DNA of 64,000 bases from Bog-473 sp963777485 (GTDB taxonomy: Bacteria > Actinomycetota > Acidimicrobiia > Acidimicrobiales > RAAP-2). The stretch spans positions 434,001 to 498,000 of the forward strand of contig CAVZQP010000004.1 in NCBI GenBank assembly GCA_963777485.1, read 5' to 3'. Under the pieces are notes generated by a model that ran no database searches, was not told the origin of the DNA, and was given only the letters and a program-made list of their open reading frames with translations. Both the position numbers and the translations under genes were made by a program. Positions 7,942-15,665 of this stretch are shown here, in pieces (position 1 is the stretch's first letter; every line of letters starts with the position of its first letter).

Positions 7942-9186
7942 ATGAGCGACCTGACCGTACTGAAGGCGGCGCGCTGGGCCGACGTGGAGACCGGCGAGGT
8001 GCGGTCACCGGCCGTGGTCGTCGTAGACGGCAACCAGATCGTGGCGGTCAACCCCAAGGATGTCCCGAGTCCGGCCACGGAGATCGACCTCGGCGACGTC
8101 ACCCTCCTCCCCGGGCTGATGGACATGGAGCTCAACATGCTCATTGGTGGGCCGGGTGGGCCTGAGGGGTTGCCCGATCCGATGCACGGCGTGAAGGAGA
8201 CGCCCGTCTACCGGTCCTTGCGCGGAGTGGTGAACTGTGCGACCACGCTCATGGCCGGCTTCACGACGGTGCGCAACCTCGGCCTCATGGTGTACACCGC
8301 CGGGTTCCTCCTCGACGTCGACCTGATGAAAGGGGTTGACCAGGGCTGGTTTCCAGGCCCGCGCATCTTTCCTGCCGGACACGCCATCACGCCGACGGGG
8401 GGCCATCTCGACCCCACCATGTTCCAAGGACTGGCGCCGGGCATCATGCCGCAGAGCGTGGAACAGGGGATCGCCAACGGCGTGCCGGAGGTGCGCAAGG
8501 CCGTGCGCTACCAGATCAAGCACGGTGCCAAGCTGATCAAGATTTCGGCGTCCGGCGGCGTGATGTCCTTTTCGAGCGCGGCCGGCGCTCAGCAGTACTC
8601 GGACGAGGAGCTGGAAGCGATCGTCGACGAGGCCCACCGCAATGGCCTCAGGGTCGCCGCACATGCGCACGGCGATGCCGGCATCCGGGCCTGCATCCGG
8701 GCCGGGGTCGACTGCATCGAGCACGGGTCGCTCGCCACTGACGACACCGTCAAGCTGATGGCCGACAGCGGCACGTTCCTCGTCGGCACCACGGCGCTCG
8801 CTGACCACATGGCGGTGGACCGCATCCACCCGATCCTGCAGAAGAAGGCCGCCGAGATCTTCCCGCAGGCGCGTCGCATGTTCGGCCACGCACTCGCTGC
8901 CGGCGTGAAAATCGCTTGCGGCTCCGACGCCCCCGCAATCCCGCACGGCACCCAGGCGGACGAGCTCATCGCCATGGTCGACCGCGGCATGACCCCGATG
9001 CAGGCATTGCAGGCGGCGACGATGACGAGCGCCGACCTGATCGAGCACGCACACGATCTGGGCCGGTTGGCCCCTGGATACGTGGCCGACATCATCGCGG
9101 TGCCCGGCGACCCATCCGAGGACATCAAGGTGACCAAGGATGTGTGCTTCGTCATGAAGGACGGCCACGTCTACGGGGGAGCCTGA
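7942..9186 (+). CDS. Amidohydrolase (imidazolonepropionase/prolidase-like) with altered HxH site
   Basis: A 414-residue amidohydrolase: N-terminal beta sandwich, then LLPGLMDMELN where the family normally has GLIDxHxH, a metal-bridging lysine candidate in LIKISASGG (Lys200), His241/His243 in AAHAHG, His261 in CIEHGS and Asp329 in GSDAP, followed by TxxxADLI and the closing beta strands (GYVADIIAVPGDP). The two N-terminal metal ligands are replaced by Glu63 and Asn65, while all others remain, so the metal centre must differ from the textbook one or hold a single ion. Good Shine-Dalgarno (AAGGGGAG). It sits in an operon with TauD and carboxymuconolactone decarboxylase-like genes. Confidence 0.88.
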   Translation: MSDLTVLKAARWADVETGEVRSPAVVVVDGNQIVAVNPKDVPSPATEIDLGDVTLLPGLMDMELNMLIGGPGGPEGLPDPMHGVKETPVYRSLRGVVNCATTLMAGFTTVRNLGLMVYTAGFLLDVDLMKGVDQGWFPGPRIFPAGHAITPTGGHLDPTMFQGLAPGIMPQSVEQGIANGVPEVRKAVRYQIKHGAKLIKISASGGVMSFSSAAGAQQYSDEELEAIVDEAHRNGLRVAAHAHGDAGIRACIRAGVDCIEHGSLATDDTVKLMADSGTFLVGTTALADHMAVDRIHPILQKKAAEIFPQARRMFGHALAAGVKIACGSDAPAIPHGTQADELIAMVDRGMTPMQALQAATMTSADLIEHAHDLGRLAPGYVADIIAVPGDPSEDIKVTKDVCFVMKDGHVYGGA

Positions 9187-9241
9187 GGCGTCAGGACCGG
9201 CGCACCATCAGATCGGCCGTAAGCACCGAAGGGAGAGTCAC

Positions 9242-9628
9242 ATGGAGCAGCCAACAGATCCCCTCGACACGGCCCGTGCCCTGCGGCGCGCCGTTCTCGG
9301 CGACGCGTACGTCGACGCGCAGGCTGCCGATCCCAACCCTACGATGGCCGAGTTCCAGGAATATCTCACGGCCACCGCGTGGGGTGTGTGGGCCCGGGGT
9401 GGGCCGCTGAGCACGCGCGACCGGAGCCCGTTGGTGCTTGCGATGCTTGCGGCCCTCGGTCGGATGGAGGAGTTCAAACTCCACGCCGGCGCGAGCCACC
9501 GCGCCGGGGTCACGCCCGACGAGCTCGACGAGTTGCTGTTCCAGATCGCGGCGTACTGCGGAGGGCCTGCCGGCCTGTCGGCGAAGCGGGCTCTCCAAGC
9601 GGTGCGGGCCGAAGCGCACGAGACGTGA
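9242..9628 (+). CDS. Carboxymuconolactone decarboxylase (CMD/AhpD-like) family protein
   Basis: A 128-residue helical protein with the CMD-domain signature: RDRSPLVLAMLAALGRMEEF, then KLHAGASHRAGVTPDELDEL and QIAAYCGGPAG. It resembles PcaC-type gamma-carboxymuconolactone decarboxylases more than AhpD, since no CxxC motif is present. It may act on a lactone or beta-keto acid from ring cleavage. The ATG at 9242 follows GAAGGGAGAG. Its stop codon overlaps the GTG start of the next gene (GTGA), so the two are coupled. Confidence 0.87.
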   Translation: MEQPTDPLDTARALRRAVLGDAYVDAQAADPNPTMAEFQEYLTATAWGVWARGGPLSTRDRSPLVLAMLAALGRMEEFKLHAGASHRAGVTPDELDELLFQIAAYCGGPAGLSAKRALQAVRAEAHET

Positions 9629-10488
9629 CGATCGAGCGGGTCGGCTTCGTGGGCCTGGGCAACATGGGCCGCGTCCTGGCCAAGAATCTTGTCGACTCGG
9701 GTTTCGACGTGCTCAGCCACGACGTGGTCGGTTCCGAGCACAGCCCGCCCGGCGCCGCGTTCGTGTCGACGGTCGAGGAGCTCACCCGGGGGGCGGACGT
9801 GATCGTGTGCAGCCTGCCCGACGGCGCGGCGTCAGAACAGGTTGCTGCCGCGATCGCCCGGGCCGAGGGTCGGCACACGGCGTCGGTCATCGACACCTCG
9901 ACGATCGGCGTGGCCGCCGCCCGATCCGTCGAGAGACTCCTCTCGGCGGCCGGGATCGGCTATGTCGACGCGCCGGTGTCCGGCGGTGTCGCCGGTGCTC
10001 GTGCCCGCACGCTCTCTGTCATGTACGCAGGACCCGCGCCCCTGTGCGAAGCGGTCGAGCCGGTGCTCGCCGGTCTCAGCGACCGGCGGCGACGCGTGGG
10101 CGACGTGGCGGGCCTGGGACAGGCGCTCAAGCTGGCCAACAACTTCCTTTCGGCCGTCGCGTTGGCGGCGACCAGTGAGGCGGTTTCGTTCATCGTCTCG
10201 ATGGGCCTCGACATGGAGGTCGTGCTCGAAGTCCTCAACGCCTCGAGCGGCCAGAGTCAAGCGACCACAGACAAGTTCCCTAACCACATCCTTACCGGGG
10301 GCTACTCCGCAGGGTTTGTCAACACCCACATGGCAAAGGACCTCCGCCTTTACCTCGAAGCCACCGAAGCACGGCCTGACGCGACGAGGAAGATCGGCAC
10401 CGTCACGGCGACAGTCTGGGAGCGCTTCGCCGAGGCGGAGCCGGGCGCGGATTTCACCCGGATCTACCCCTTCCTGGCGGGCACCTGA
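9625..10488 (+). CDS. 3-hydroxyisobutyrate dehydrogenase-like NAD(P)-binding oxidoreductase
   Basis: A 287-residue beta-hydroxyacid dehydrogenase: Rossmann motif GFVGLGNMG at the N-terminus, substrate motif VDAPVSGGVAGA near residue 115, the helix with KLANNFLSAVALA carrying the likely catalytic Lys, and a C-terminal HMAKDLRL segment. It should oxidise a 3-hydroxy acid or reduce a semialdehyde in the cytoplasm. The GTG at 9625 overlaps the preceding stop by four bases (GTGA). It is the last enzyme gene of the rightward operon starting with the SDR at 6304. Confidence 0.9.
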   Translation: MTIERVGFVGLGNMGRVLAKNLVDSGFDVLSHDVVGSEHSPPGAAFVSTVEELTRGADVIVCSLPDGAASEQVAAAIARAEGRHTASVIDTSTIGVAAARSVERLLSAAGIGYVDAPVSGGVAGARARTLSVMYAGPAPLCEAVEPVLAGLSDRRRRVGDVAGLGQALKLANNFLSAVALAATSEAVSFIVSMGLDMEVVLEVLNASSGQSQATTDKFPNHILTGGYSAGFVNTHMAKDLRLYLEATEARPDATRKIGTVTATVWERFAEAEPGADFTRIYPFLAGT

Positions 10489-10526
10489 CGCTGCGTGAGC
10501 AGTTGCCGTTCGTAGGATGTCGAGCC

Positions 10527-11468
10527 GTGACGCTCGCCCGCCGCGCCGTAGTGGTCGTCGTGGCAATGGCTGGAGCCGCCATTTGGCCGGGGACCCCGAT
10601 AGCTGGCGCCACAACCAATTCAGCCCAGGCGTGGTACCGGCATGTCGTCGGTGATCTGCACCCACTGCAGTCGACCCTGCTTGGCGCGCTCGATGCCGCG
10701 TCCGGTTGGGCGAACGGTTCGGAGTCCGCGGCAAAGGCGCGTAAGGAGTTCGAGCGCGACCTGCCGACGTTGGAGCAGGTTCATCGTGCCCTCCAAGAGC
10801 TCGTGCCGCTGCAAGGTCACACGTCGGCCGACGCCGACTACGTCGCTGCCATCGGGCTGTACGTCGCGTCCCTCCAGGTGGACGAGGCGGCCACAGAAGG
10901 GCCGAGCGGGGCGCTGCAAGCGCAACTCCAACACAGCTACCAACGGATGCGCGCATTGGGTGACATCGTGTTCGACCAGGGCACCGCCGAATTGGCGCCC
11001 GAGTTGGGCCCAGCTCTCGCCGGCCCGGACGTCGCGGCGGCGTCGCATGTGCCCGACTGGTCATCCGATGGCCTCGCCCCCGGCCCGCCTCTCGCGCCGA
11101 CGTGGCATTCGGGTGGCGTGGCAGCATCGGGCTCGCAGCCGAAGGGGGAGTGGGCGGCGGAAGTCGCGTCGGATGGTGCGCCCACGCAATCCGCCGTGCG
11201 TGCAGCCGTGACGGGTCACTCACGTTCGATGGACCTCGCAGCGATGGTGGTGGCGCTCAGCGGGGCCGACGCCTACGTCGCCTCCGTCCCTGGCACTTCG
11301 GGAGACCCGTTGGCGGCGAACCGGCTGCGGCTTGGTCTCCTGGTCGATGCCGAAGCTCTCATGTCCGAAGAGGCCGCACATCTCAGCAATGGGGCACCTG
11401 CCCGCACGCTCTCCGCTGTCGCGACGAGCCTGGGTTCGATCGGTGGCCAATTGCGCGCCGAGAGCTGA
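10527..11468 (+). CDS. Hypothetical exported protein
   Basis: I do not recognise a family. From the GTG at 10527 the protein has 313 residues, starting with a signal peptide (positively charged TLARR, a VVVVVAMAGAA core and a likely cleavage around PIAGA-TT). The rest is Ala-rich with amphipathic helices and a proline-rich middle (GPPLAPTW). A TTG at 10503 would spoil the signal peptide; AGGA nine bases ahead supports 10527. Its stop is 16 bp from the convergent lipoprotein gene. Its position beside the surface-protein operon suggests an envelope role, but no function can be assigned. Confidence 0.7.
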   Translation: MTLARRAVVVVVAMAGAAIWPGTPIAGATTNSAQAWYRHVVGDLHPLQSTLLGALDAASGWANGSESAAKARKEFERDLPTLEQVHRALQELVPLQGHTSADADYVAAIGLYVASLQVDEAATEGPSGALQAQLQHSYQRMRALGDIVFDQGTAELAPELGPALAGPDVAAASHVPDWSSDGLAPGPPLAPTWHSGGVAASGSQPKGEWAAEVASDGAPTQSAVRAAVTGHSRSMDLAAMVVALSGADAYVASVPGTSGDPLAANRLRLGLLVDAEALMSEEAAHLSNGAPARTLSAVATSLGSIGGQLRAES

Positions 11469-11484
11469 GTACCTTCCCCGGTGT

Positions 11485-12159
11485 TCAGTAGGCGCAGGCG
11501 ACGTGAGTCGTAGTGAACACGTCGACCAGCCAATGCCCGTTCTGCAGCACCATCTGTGCCGACCCGGCGAAGTCGCCACGCTGGACGAAGGCGTCGGGCG
11601 TCGAGGAGCCGTCACTGACCAGGTAGAAGTCGAGCTCGTTCTGGCAGTCGGCCAGGGCGGCTGACGCCGGGCCGGTCACGACGACCGAGACCTGATCGTC
11701 GTGAAGGGTCCCGACGCCGTGTTCTTGTGCGGCCAGGATGGCGGCCGCCTGACGGACGCTCGCCTGGGCGAGCCGAGTCGTCGTGACGGAAGCCAGCGGG
11801 GCGATGTACCCCTGGGAGAGGTTGTCGTCGAGCCCCGAGAGGTCGACCAGGTACGACTCGTACGCGGTGAGGATCGCACGTTGTGTGGGGTCGGTCAGTG
11901 CGGCACTGACGCCGGGCCCGCCGGCCGGGGCTTCGGTGCTGTTCGGAGGGCGGCTCCCCCTTGGAAGTGTGGGGAGTGCAGCTGCGCCGGACGCAGTGGA
12001 CGTGGTCGTCGTCGTCTCGTCCGAAACATTCGAGCGTGACGAGCCAGCGGAAACGCTGGCTGAACCGCTGGGGATGTGCGCCCGCTCGCCGCACGCGGCG
12101 AGGAGCAGGGGCGCGGCGATCAGAGCAGCAGCCAGACGCACCCTGATCGAGCGGCGCAC
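11485..12159 (-). CDS. Putative lipoprotein, last gene of the ABC/surface operon
   Basis: A 224-residue exported protein with a clear lipobox LLLAAC (Cys23), followed by a Ser/Thr-rich linker and a folded domain (TAYESYLVDLSGLDDN, then LASVTTTRLAQASVRQAAAI and a C-terminal VLQNGHWLVDVF strand). The C-terminal half looks like a small alpha+beta, NTF2-like domain, a tentative impression. The GTG at 12159 begins one base after the upstream stop, so it is coupled to the exported protein at 12161-12694. It probably sits on the outer face of the membrane. Confidence 0.75.
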   Translation of the reverse strand: MRRSIRVRLAAALIAAPLLLAACGERAHIPSGSASVSAGSSRSNVSDETTTTTSTASGAAALPTLPRGSRPPNSTEAPAGGPGVSAALTDPTQRAILTAYESYLVDLSGLDDNLSQGYIAPLASVTTTRLAQASVRQAAAILAAQEHGVGTLHDDQVSVVVTGPASAALADCQNELDFYLVSDGSSTPDAFVQRGDFAGSAQMVLQNGHWLVDVFTTTHVACAY

Positions 12160-12160
12160 C

Positions 12161-12694
12161 TCACGAACCCTCGAAGAACGAGACGGTGCCGCCGAGTCCG
12201 GCCACGGTGGGGCCGAAAGGTGACAGCTCCGCTCCCTCTTGGGTGCCGACGGTGTTCAGAGCTTTGGCCAATGCCGATATCAAGGGGTTCACGACCGGGT
12301 TGAGCAATGTCAGCGCCTTGCTTTGCGCCATGGCCTGCTGCAGATAGTCGCCACCCTTTGTAGAGAGCTGCTGGCACTGACTGTCGAGTTCGGTGACCAG
12401 CTTCGAGGAGACAGAGGTGCCGCCGGTTTGGCTCCCGATGATCGAGATGATGGACCCAGCGTCGCTGCAGGCGAGCGGGAGGCCGACGGCGTTTCCGAAT
12501 TTGAAGATCTCGAGGAGGGGAGTGACCACTGCACCGCTGCCCGAGTTGCCGGTGTTGCCTGTCGGCACACTGGACGCGCCCGCAGGCGAGAGGAGCGCCA
12601 GGGGGGCCAGGACGCCGAGCACCGTGGCGGCCATGGCGGCCAGGACGTGCGTCCGCCTCGAGTGGCGATGTTGCCCCGTTCCTGATGTCGTCAT
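12161..12694 (-). CDS. Hypothetical secreted protein with G-N-T-G motif
   Basis: A 177-residue exported protein: signal peptide over residues 1-41 (HVLAAMAATVLGVLAPLALL core, AGASS cleavage region), a VPTGNTGNSGSG linker and a small Leu/Ala-rich domain with two cysteines (LACSDAG and DSQCQQL) that could form a disulfide. The same G-N-T-G/G-N-S-G repeat occurs in the larger protein encoded upstream (12771-14171), suggesting related surface assembly. AGGAGAAGAACC precedes the ATG. No family recognised. Confidence 0.75.
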   Translation of the reverse strand: MTTSGTGQHRHSRRTHVLAAMAATVLGVLAPLALLSPAGASSVPTGNTGNSGSGAVVTPLLEIFKFGNAVGLPLACSDAGSIISIIGSQTGGTSVSSKLVTELDSQCQQLSTKGGDYLQQAMAQSKALTLLNPVVNPLISALAKALNTVGTQEGAELSPFGPTVAGLGGTVSFFEGS

Positions 12695-12770
12695 GGTTCT
12701 TCTCCTGACTGATGCGATCTCTGGTTCAACGTGATTGGGCTGTTCACCTTGCTCACACCCCTGCCGATCT

Positions 12771-14171
12771 TCACTGACCCCGTCCGCTCAACGCCAGCCG
12801 TACCGCCAGGTAGCGGGCGGCCTGGGACGCCAGGAGCAGGCCCAATGCCGCCAGGACCAACACCAGGTAGACGCTCTCGATCGGTGGCCCGTGCTCGATG
12901 AGGTAGGCGGGGCCGCTGGCAAAAGTCTGGGTGCTGCCCCCGGAGGTGGTAGGGGAAGCGGACGGGCTGGTCGATGAGGGTCCCGAGTTTCCGGTGATGG
13001 TGCCGGTGCCGGTGTTGCCGAGCACCGCGGACGATGAGGACGACGGCGCGGCCCCCGTACCCGTGTTGCCAGCGATCGCACCACTGTTCCCCGCCGTCGG
13101 GCTGATGCCGGGCGTGTCAGTCGTCGACAGGTAGACGCGACCGAGTGTGGCGCTGAGGGTGACCTGGCCCTGGGAGGGGATGTTCTGGCTGAACGTCACC
13201 TGCAGGGCACCCGAGTCGACGGCCTGCAGCGTCTTCGCGGTGTTTGGGCTGGAGCCCGTGCTGCTCGTGCCGTCGGTGTAGGTGTACGTCACCGGGAGAT
13301 ACGTCAATTTGATTCCCGTCTTGGCGAGCAGCGTGTTGAGCGTGCCTATCAACTCTTGGTTGATGTCGATGGGGACGCCGATCCCGAGCGCGCTCGCACC
13401 CTTCCCGAGCAGGCCAGTAGACGTACCCAACAGGGTGATCGTGCCCAGGGTCGTCTGCGACATGACCTTTGGTTGTTGGTTGGCCTGCTGGGTCATGGAC
13501 AGCGACGAGGACACGTTGCCGAGGTCGAGGAGCTGCCCGAAGTCCAGCAGGTCCATCCCAGCCGACGCGCTCAGGCTGACGCTGCCGTTTGGGTTCGCCG
13601 TTGTCTCCGCCTTGGCGAAGAACGTCGTGTTGGGGGATCCGCTCGGTTGCACACCCAGGCCGACATCGCCCTTGGAAGAGTCCGCTTGGGCTGTGGCTGC
13701 AATGTCGTAGCCCGCCTGGCTCTGAATGGCGGCCTTTTTGCTGGGGTAACTCGCTGACACATAACCCGGGAGCGGTGGCAAGGGCGGGAAGTTGCCCGCT
13801 CCGAGCCCGTTGATCGTGCCGGGCAATGATGCGATGGAAGGCGAGTAGGGGGTCCCGGCGTCGGAGATTGACTCGCCCAGGCTGTTCAGCGACGCGGAGG
13901 CGCCCCACGGGCCGAGCTCGTAGTTGAGGTCGCCGGACAAGGGCAACGAGGGGTCGGTGAGCAGTACGTCGAGCGCGTTTGCCTGAGCCGACACGTTGTA
14001 GGTGTTCGTGTTGCCCGCTCCGCTCGAGCCGGTGTTTCCTGTGTCGGCGCCGGCGCCCGAGGTGGCGGCGATGCCGCCCAGTCCTACGACAAGGCCGGCC
14101 AGCGCGACGAGCTGCACGAGGCGGACGCGCCGCGAAGCTCCCATCTTTCGCACCATGCGCATGAGGATCAT
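12771..14171 (-). CDS. Surface protein with signal peptide, G-N-T-G repeats and C-terminal membrane anchor
   Basis: A 466-residue exported protein. Residues 1-43 form a signal peptide (RLVQLVALAGLVVGLGG core). A GNTGSSGAGNTNT spacer leads into a beta-rich domain (VSLSASAGMDLL, MSQTTLGTITLLGTS, VTYTYTDGTSS). A low-complexity stalk follows with repeated GNTGTG/GNSG units (about 345-410). A hydrophobic segment (VYLVLVLAALGLLLAS, about 434-456) precedes a basic tail, as in a membrane or sorting-type anchor without an LPxTG motif. Its ATG overlaps the stop of the ABC ATPase gene (ATGA), so it is translationally coupled to the importer. Function unknown; a surface docking component is a reasonable guess. 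Confidence 0.8.
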   Translation of the reverse strand: MILMRMVRKMGASRRVRLVQLVALAGLVVGLGGIAATSGAGADTGNTGSSGAGNTNTYNVSAQANALDVLLTDPSLPLSGDLNYELGPWGASASLNSLGESISDAGTPYSPSIASLPGTINGLGAGNFPPLPPLPGYVSASYPSKKAAIQSQAGYDIAATAQADSSKGDVGLGVQPSGSPNTTFFAKAETTANPNGSVSLSASAGMDLLDFGQLLDLGNVSSSLSMTQQANQQPKVMSQTTLGTITLLGTSTGLLGKGASALGIGVPIDINQELIGTLNTLLAKTGIKLTYLPVTYTYTDGTSSTGSSPNTAKTLQAVDSGALQVTFSQNIPSQGQVTLSATLGRVYLSTTDTPGISPTAGNSGAIAGNTGTGAAPSSSSSAVLGNTGTGTITGNSGPSSTSPSASPTTSGGSTQTFASGPAYLIEHGPPIESVYLVLVLAALGLLLASQAARYLAVRLALSGRGQ

Positions 14172-14866
14172 GACGTCAAGGCTCCGAGATATGACTCGAG
14201 CACCGTCTGGTCACCGACTTCCGCCGGCTCACCGGCGAAGCGAATTCGTCCCCGGTTGAGGATGTAGACGTAGTCGGCCAGATCGAGGGCGCGCGCAACG
14301 TATTGCTCCACCACGAGCAGTGAGGTCCCTTCGGACGCGAGCCGGCGCAGGTAGCTGAAGATCTCGTCGACGATCAGGGGTGCGAGACCCATGGAGACCT
14401 CGTCGAGCAGGACGGTGGCCGGCTCCGCGACGTAGGCACGCGACAGCGCGAGCATCTGCTGTTCCCCGCCCGACATTGTTCCCGCCAGTTGGTTGCGGCG
14501 CTGCTCGAGCCGCGGGAACACCGCGGCGGCGAGATCGACGGCGCGCCGGTCCACTGAGCGCGGCGCCTGCAGCCGCAGGTTGTCGGCCACGCTGAGCGTC
14601 GGGAAGATGCCGCGTCCCTCGGGGACGTGACAGACGCCGGCCCGAGCCAGTTCGAAGGGGGAGGCGCCCGTGACGTCGACACCATCGAGGAGTACCCGGC
14701 CCGACGTTGGGCGAAGGAGGCCCGACATCACTTTGAGCAGGGTCGTCTTGCCAGCGCCGTTCGGCCCGAGCAGGGCCACGACGGCACCGTCGGGCACCGA
14801 GAGGTTCACGTTCTCGAGAACCCGCCCGGTCCCGTAGCCGGCGCAGATGTTGCGCAGCTCAAGCAT
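14168..14866 (-). CDS. livF: Branched-chain-type ABC transporter ATPase (LivF family)
   Basis: A 232-residue ATPase with Walker A GPNGAGKTT, Q-loop region, signature MSGGEQQML, Walker B VLLDEVSMGL and the short LivF-type C-terminus (RFAGEPAEV). It pairs with the LivG-type ATPase encoded just upstream (overlap of 8 bp) to power the fused permease at 15662-17731. The substrate need not be an amino acid; in catabolic clusters such importers often carry aromatic or other carboxylates. Its end overlaps the following surface-protein gene. Confidence 0.94.
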   Translation of the reverse strand: MLELRNICAGYGTGRVLENVNLSVPDGAVVALLGPNGAGKTTLLKVMSGLLRPTSGRVLLDGVDVTGASPFELARAGVCHVPEGRGIFPTLSVADNLRLQAPRSVDRRAVDLAAAVFPRLEQRRNQLAGTMSGGEQQMLALSRAYVAEPATVLLDEVSMGLAPLIVDEIFSYLRRLASEGTSLLVVEQYVARALDLADYVYILNRGRIRFAGEPAEVGDQTVLESYLGALTS

Positions 14867-15665
14867 GGGATGCCTCGTCGGTCACGTGCACCGAGATCTC
14901 GTCGGAACCGAGGTAGGCCGCGCGCACCGTCTCCGACGACAGGACTTCGGCGCACGGGCCTTGAAAGATCAGGTTCCCGAAATCGAGGACGTAGATGTAA
15001 CTGCACACGCCGGAGACGAGTGCCATGTCGTGCTCGACCAGCAGGATGCCGATGCCCGTCTCGGCCACGAAACGGCTGATGATCTGACCGAAGCGTTCGG
15101 TCTCGACGACATCGAGGCCCGATGACGGCTCGTCGAGCAGCAGGAAGTGGAAGGGCGTCGCCATGGCGCGCGCCAGTTCGACCAAGCGCCGCTGGCCGGT
15201 CGAGAGATCGCCGACGCGTTGGCGCGTCATCGGCCCGATCCCGCAACGGTCCAGGGCTTCTTTCGTCCGGATGTCGATGTCACGCCGCTGGTGCCGGGGG
15301 CATGCCATCTGGCTCCATGGCCGCCGGGCGGCCAGGAAGGCCTCGGGACCGAGCGCCACGTTCTCGGCAACGGTCATCGAGTCGAAGAGCTCCATACGTT
15401 GGAACGTGCGGCCGAGTCCGTGGGAGGCTCGGCTCGCCGTCGAGAGATGGCCCAGGTCGCGGTCTCCGAGCCGGACGATCCCGGCATGGCAGGGCACGAC
15501 GCCGGTGCATGCGTTGAAGATCGTCGTCTTCCCGGCGCCGTTCGGCCCGATGAGACCGGTGACGGCACCAGCTCCGGCCTGCAGCGAGACGCTGTTCACC
15601 GCCGTCAGCCCGCCGAACTGCACCGTCAAGCCGTCGACCTCCAGGTCGGGTTGCACCTCGATCAC
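14859..15665 (-). CDS. livG: Branched-chain-type ABC transporter ATPase (LivG family)
   Basis: A 268-residue ATPase: Walker A IGPNGAGKTT, GLGRTFQRMELF Q-loop, signature LSTGQRRLVELARA, Walker B LLLDEPSSGLD and the switch His in LLVEHDM. The longer insert after the Q-loop marks it as LivG rather than LivF. It starts at a GTG overlapping the permease stop. The C-terminal tail (ISVHVTDEASHA) extends into the LivF gene. Confidence 0.94.
   Translation of the reverse strand: MIEVQPDLEVDGLTVQFGGLTAVNSVSLQAGAGAVTGLIGPNGAGKTTIFNACTGVVPCHAGIVRLGDRDLGHLSTASRASHGLGRTFQRMELFDSMTVAENVALGPEAFLAARRPWSQMACPRHQRRDIDIRTKEALDRCGIGPMTRQRVGDLSTGQRRLVELARAMATPFHFLLLDEPSSGLDVVETERFGQIISRFVAETGIGILLVEHDMALVSGVCSYIYVLDFGNLIFQGPCAEVLSSETVRAAYLGSDEISVHVTDEASHA

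Noticed and set aside
12961..13085. Short repeats resembling a CRISPR or minisatellite.
   Set aside because: They encode the in-frame GNTGTG/GNSG stalk of the surface protein; unit lengths vary and there are no spacers.
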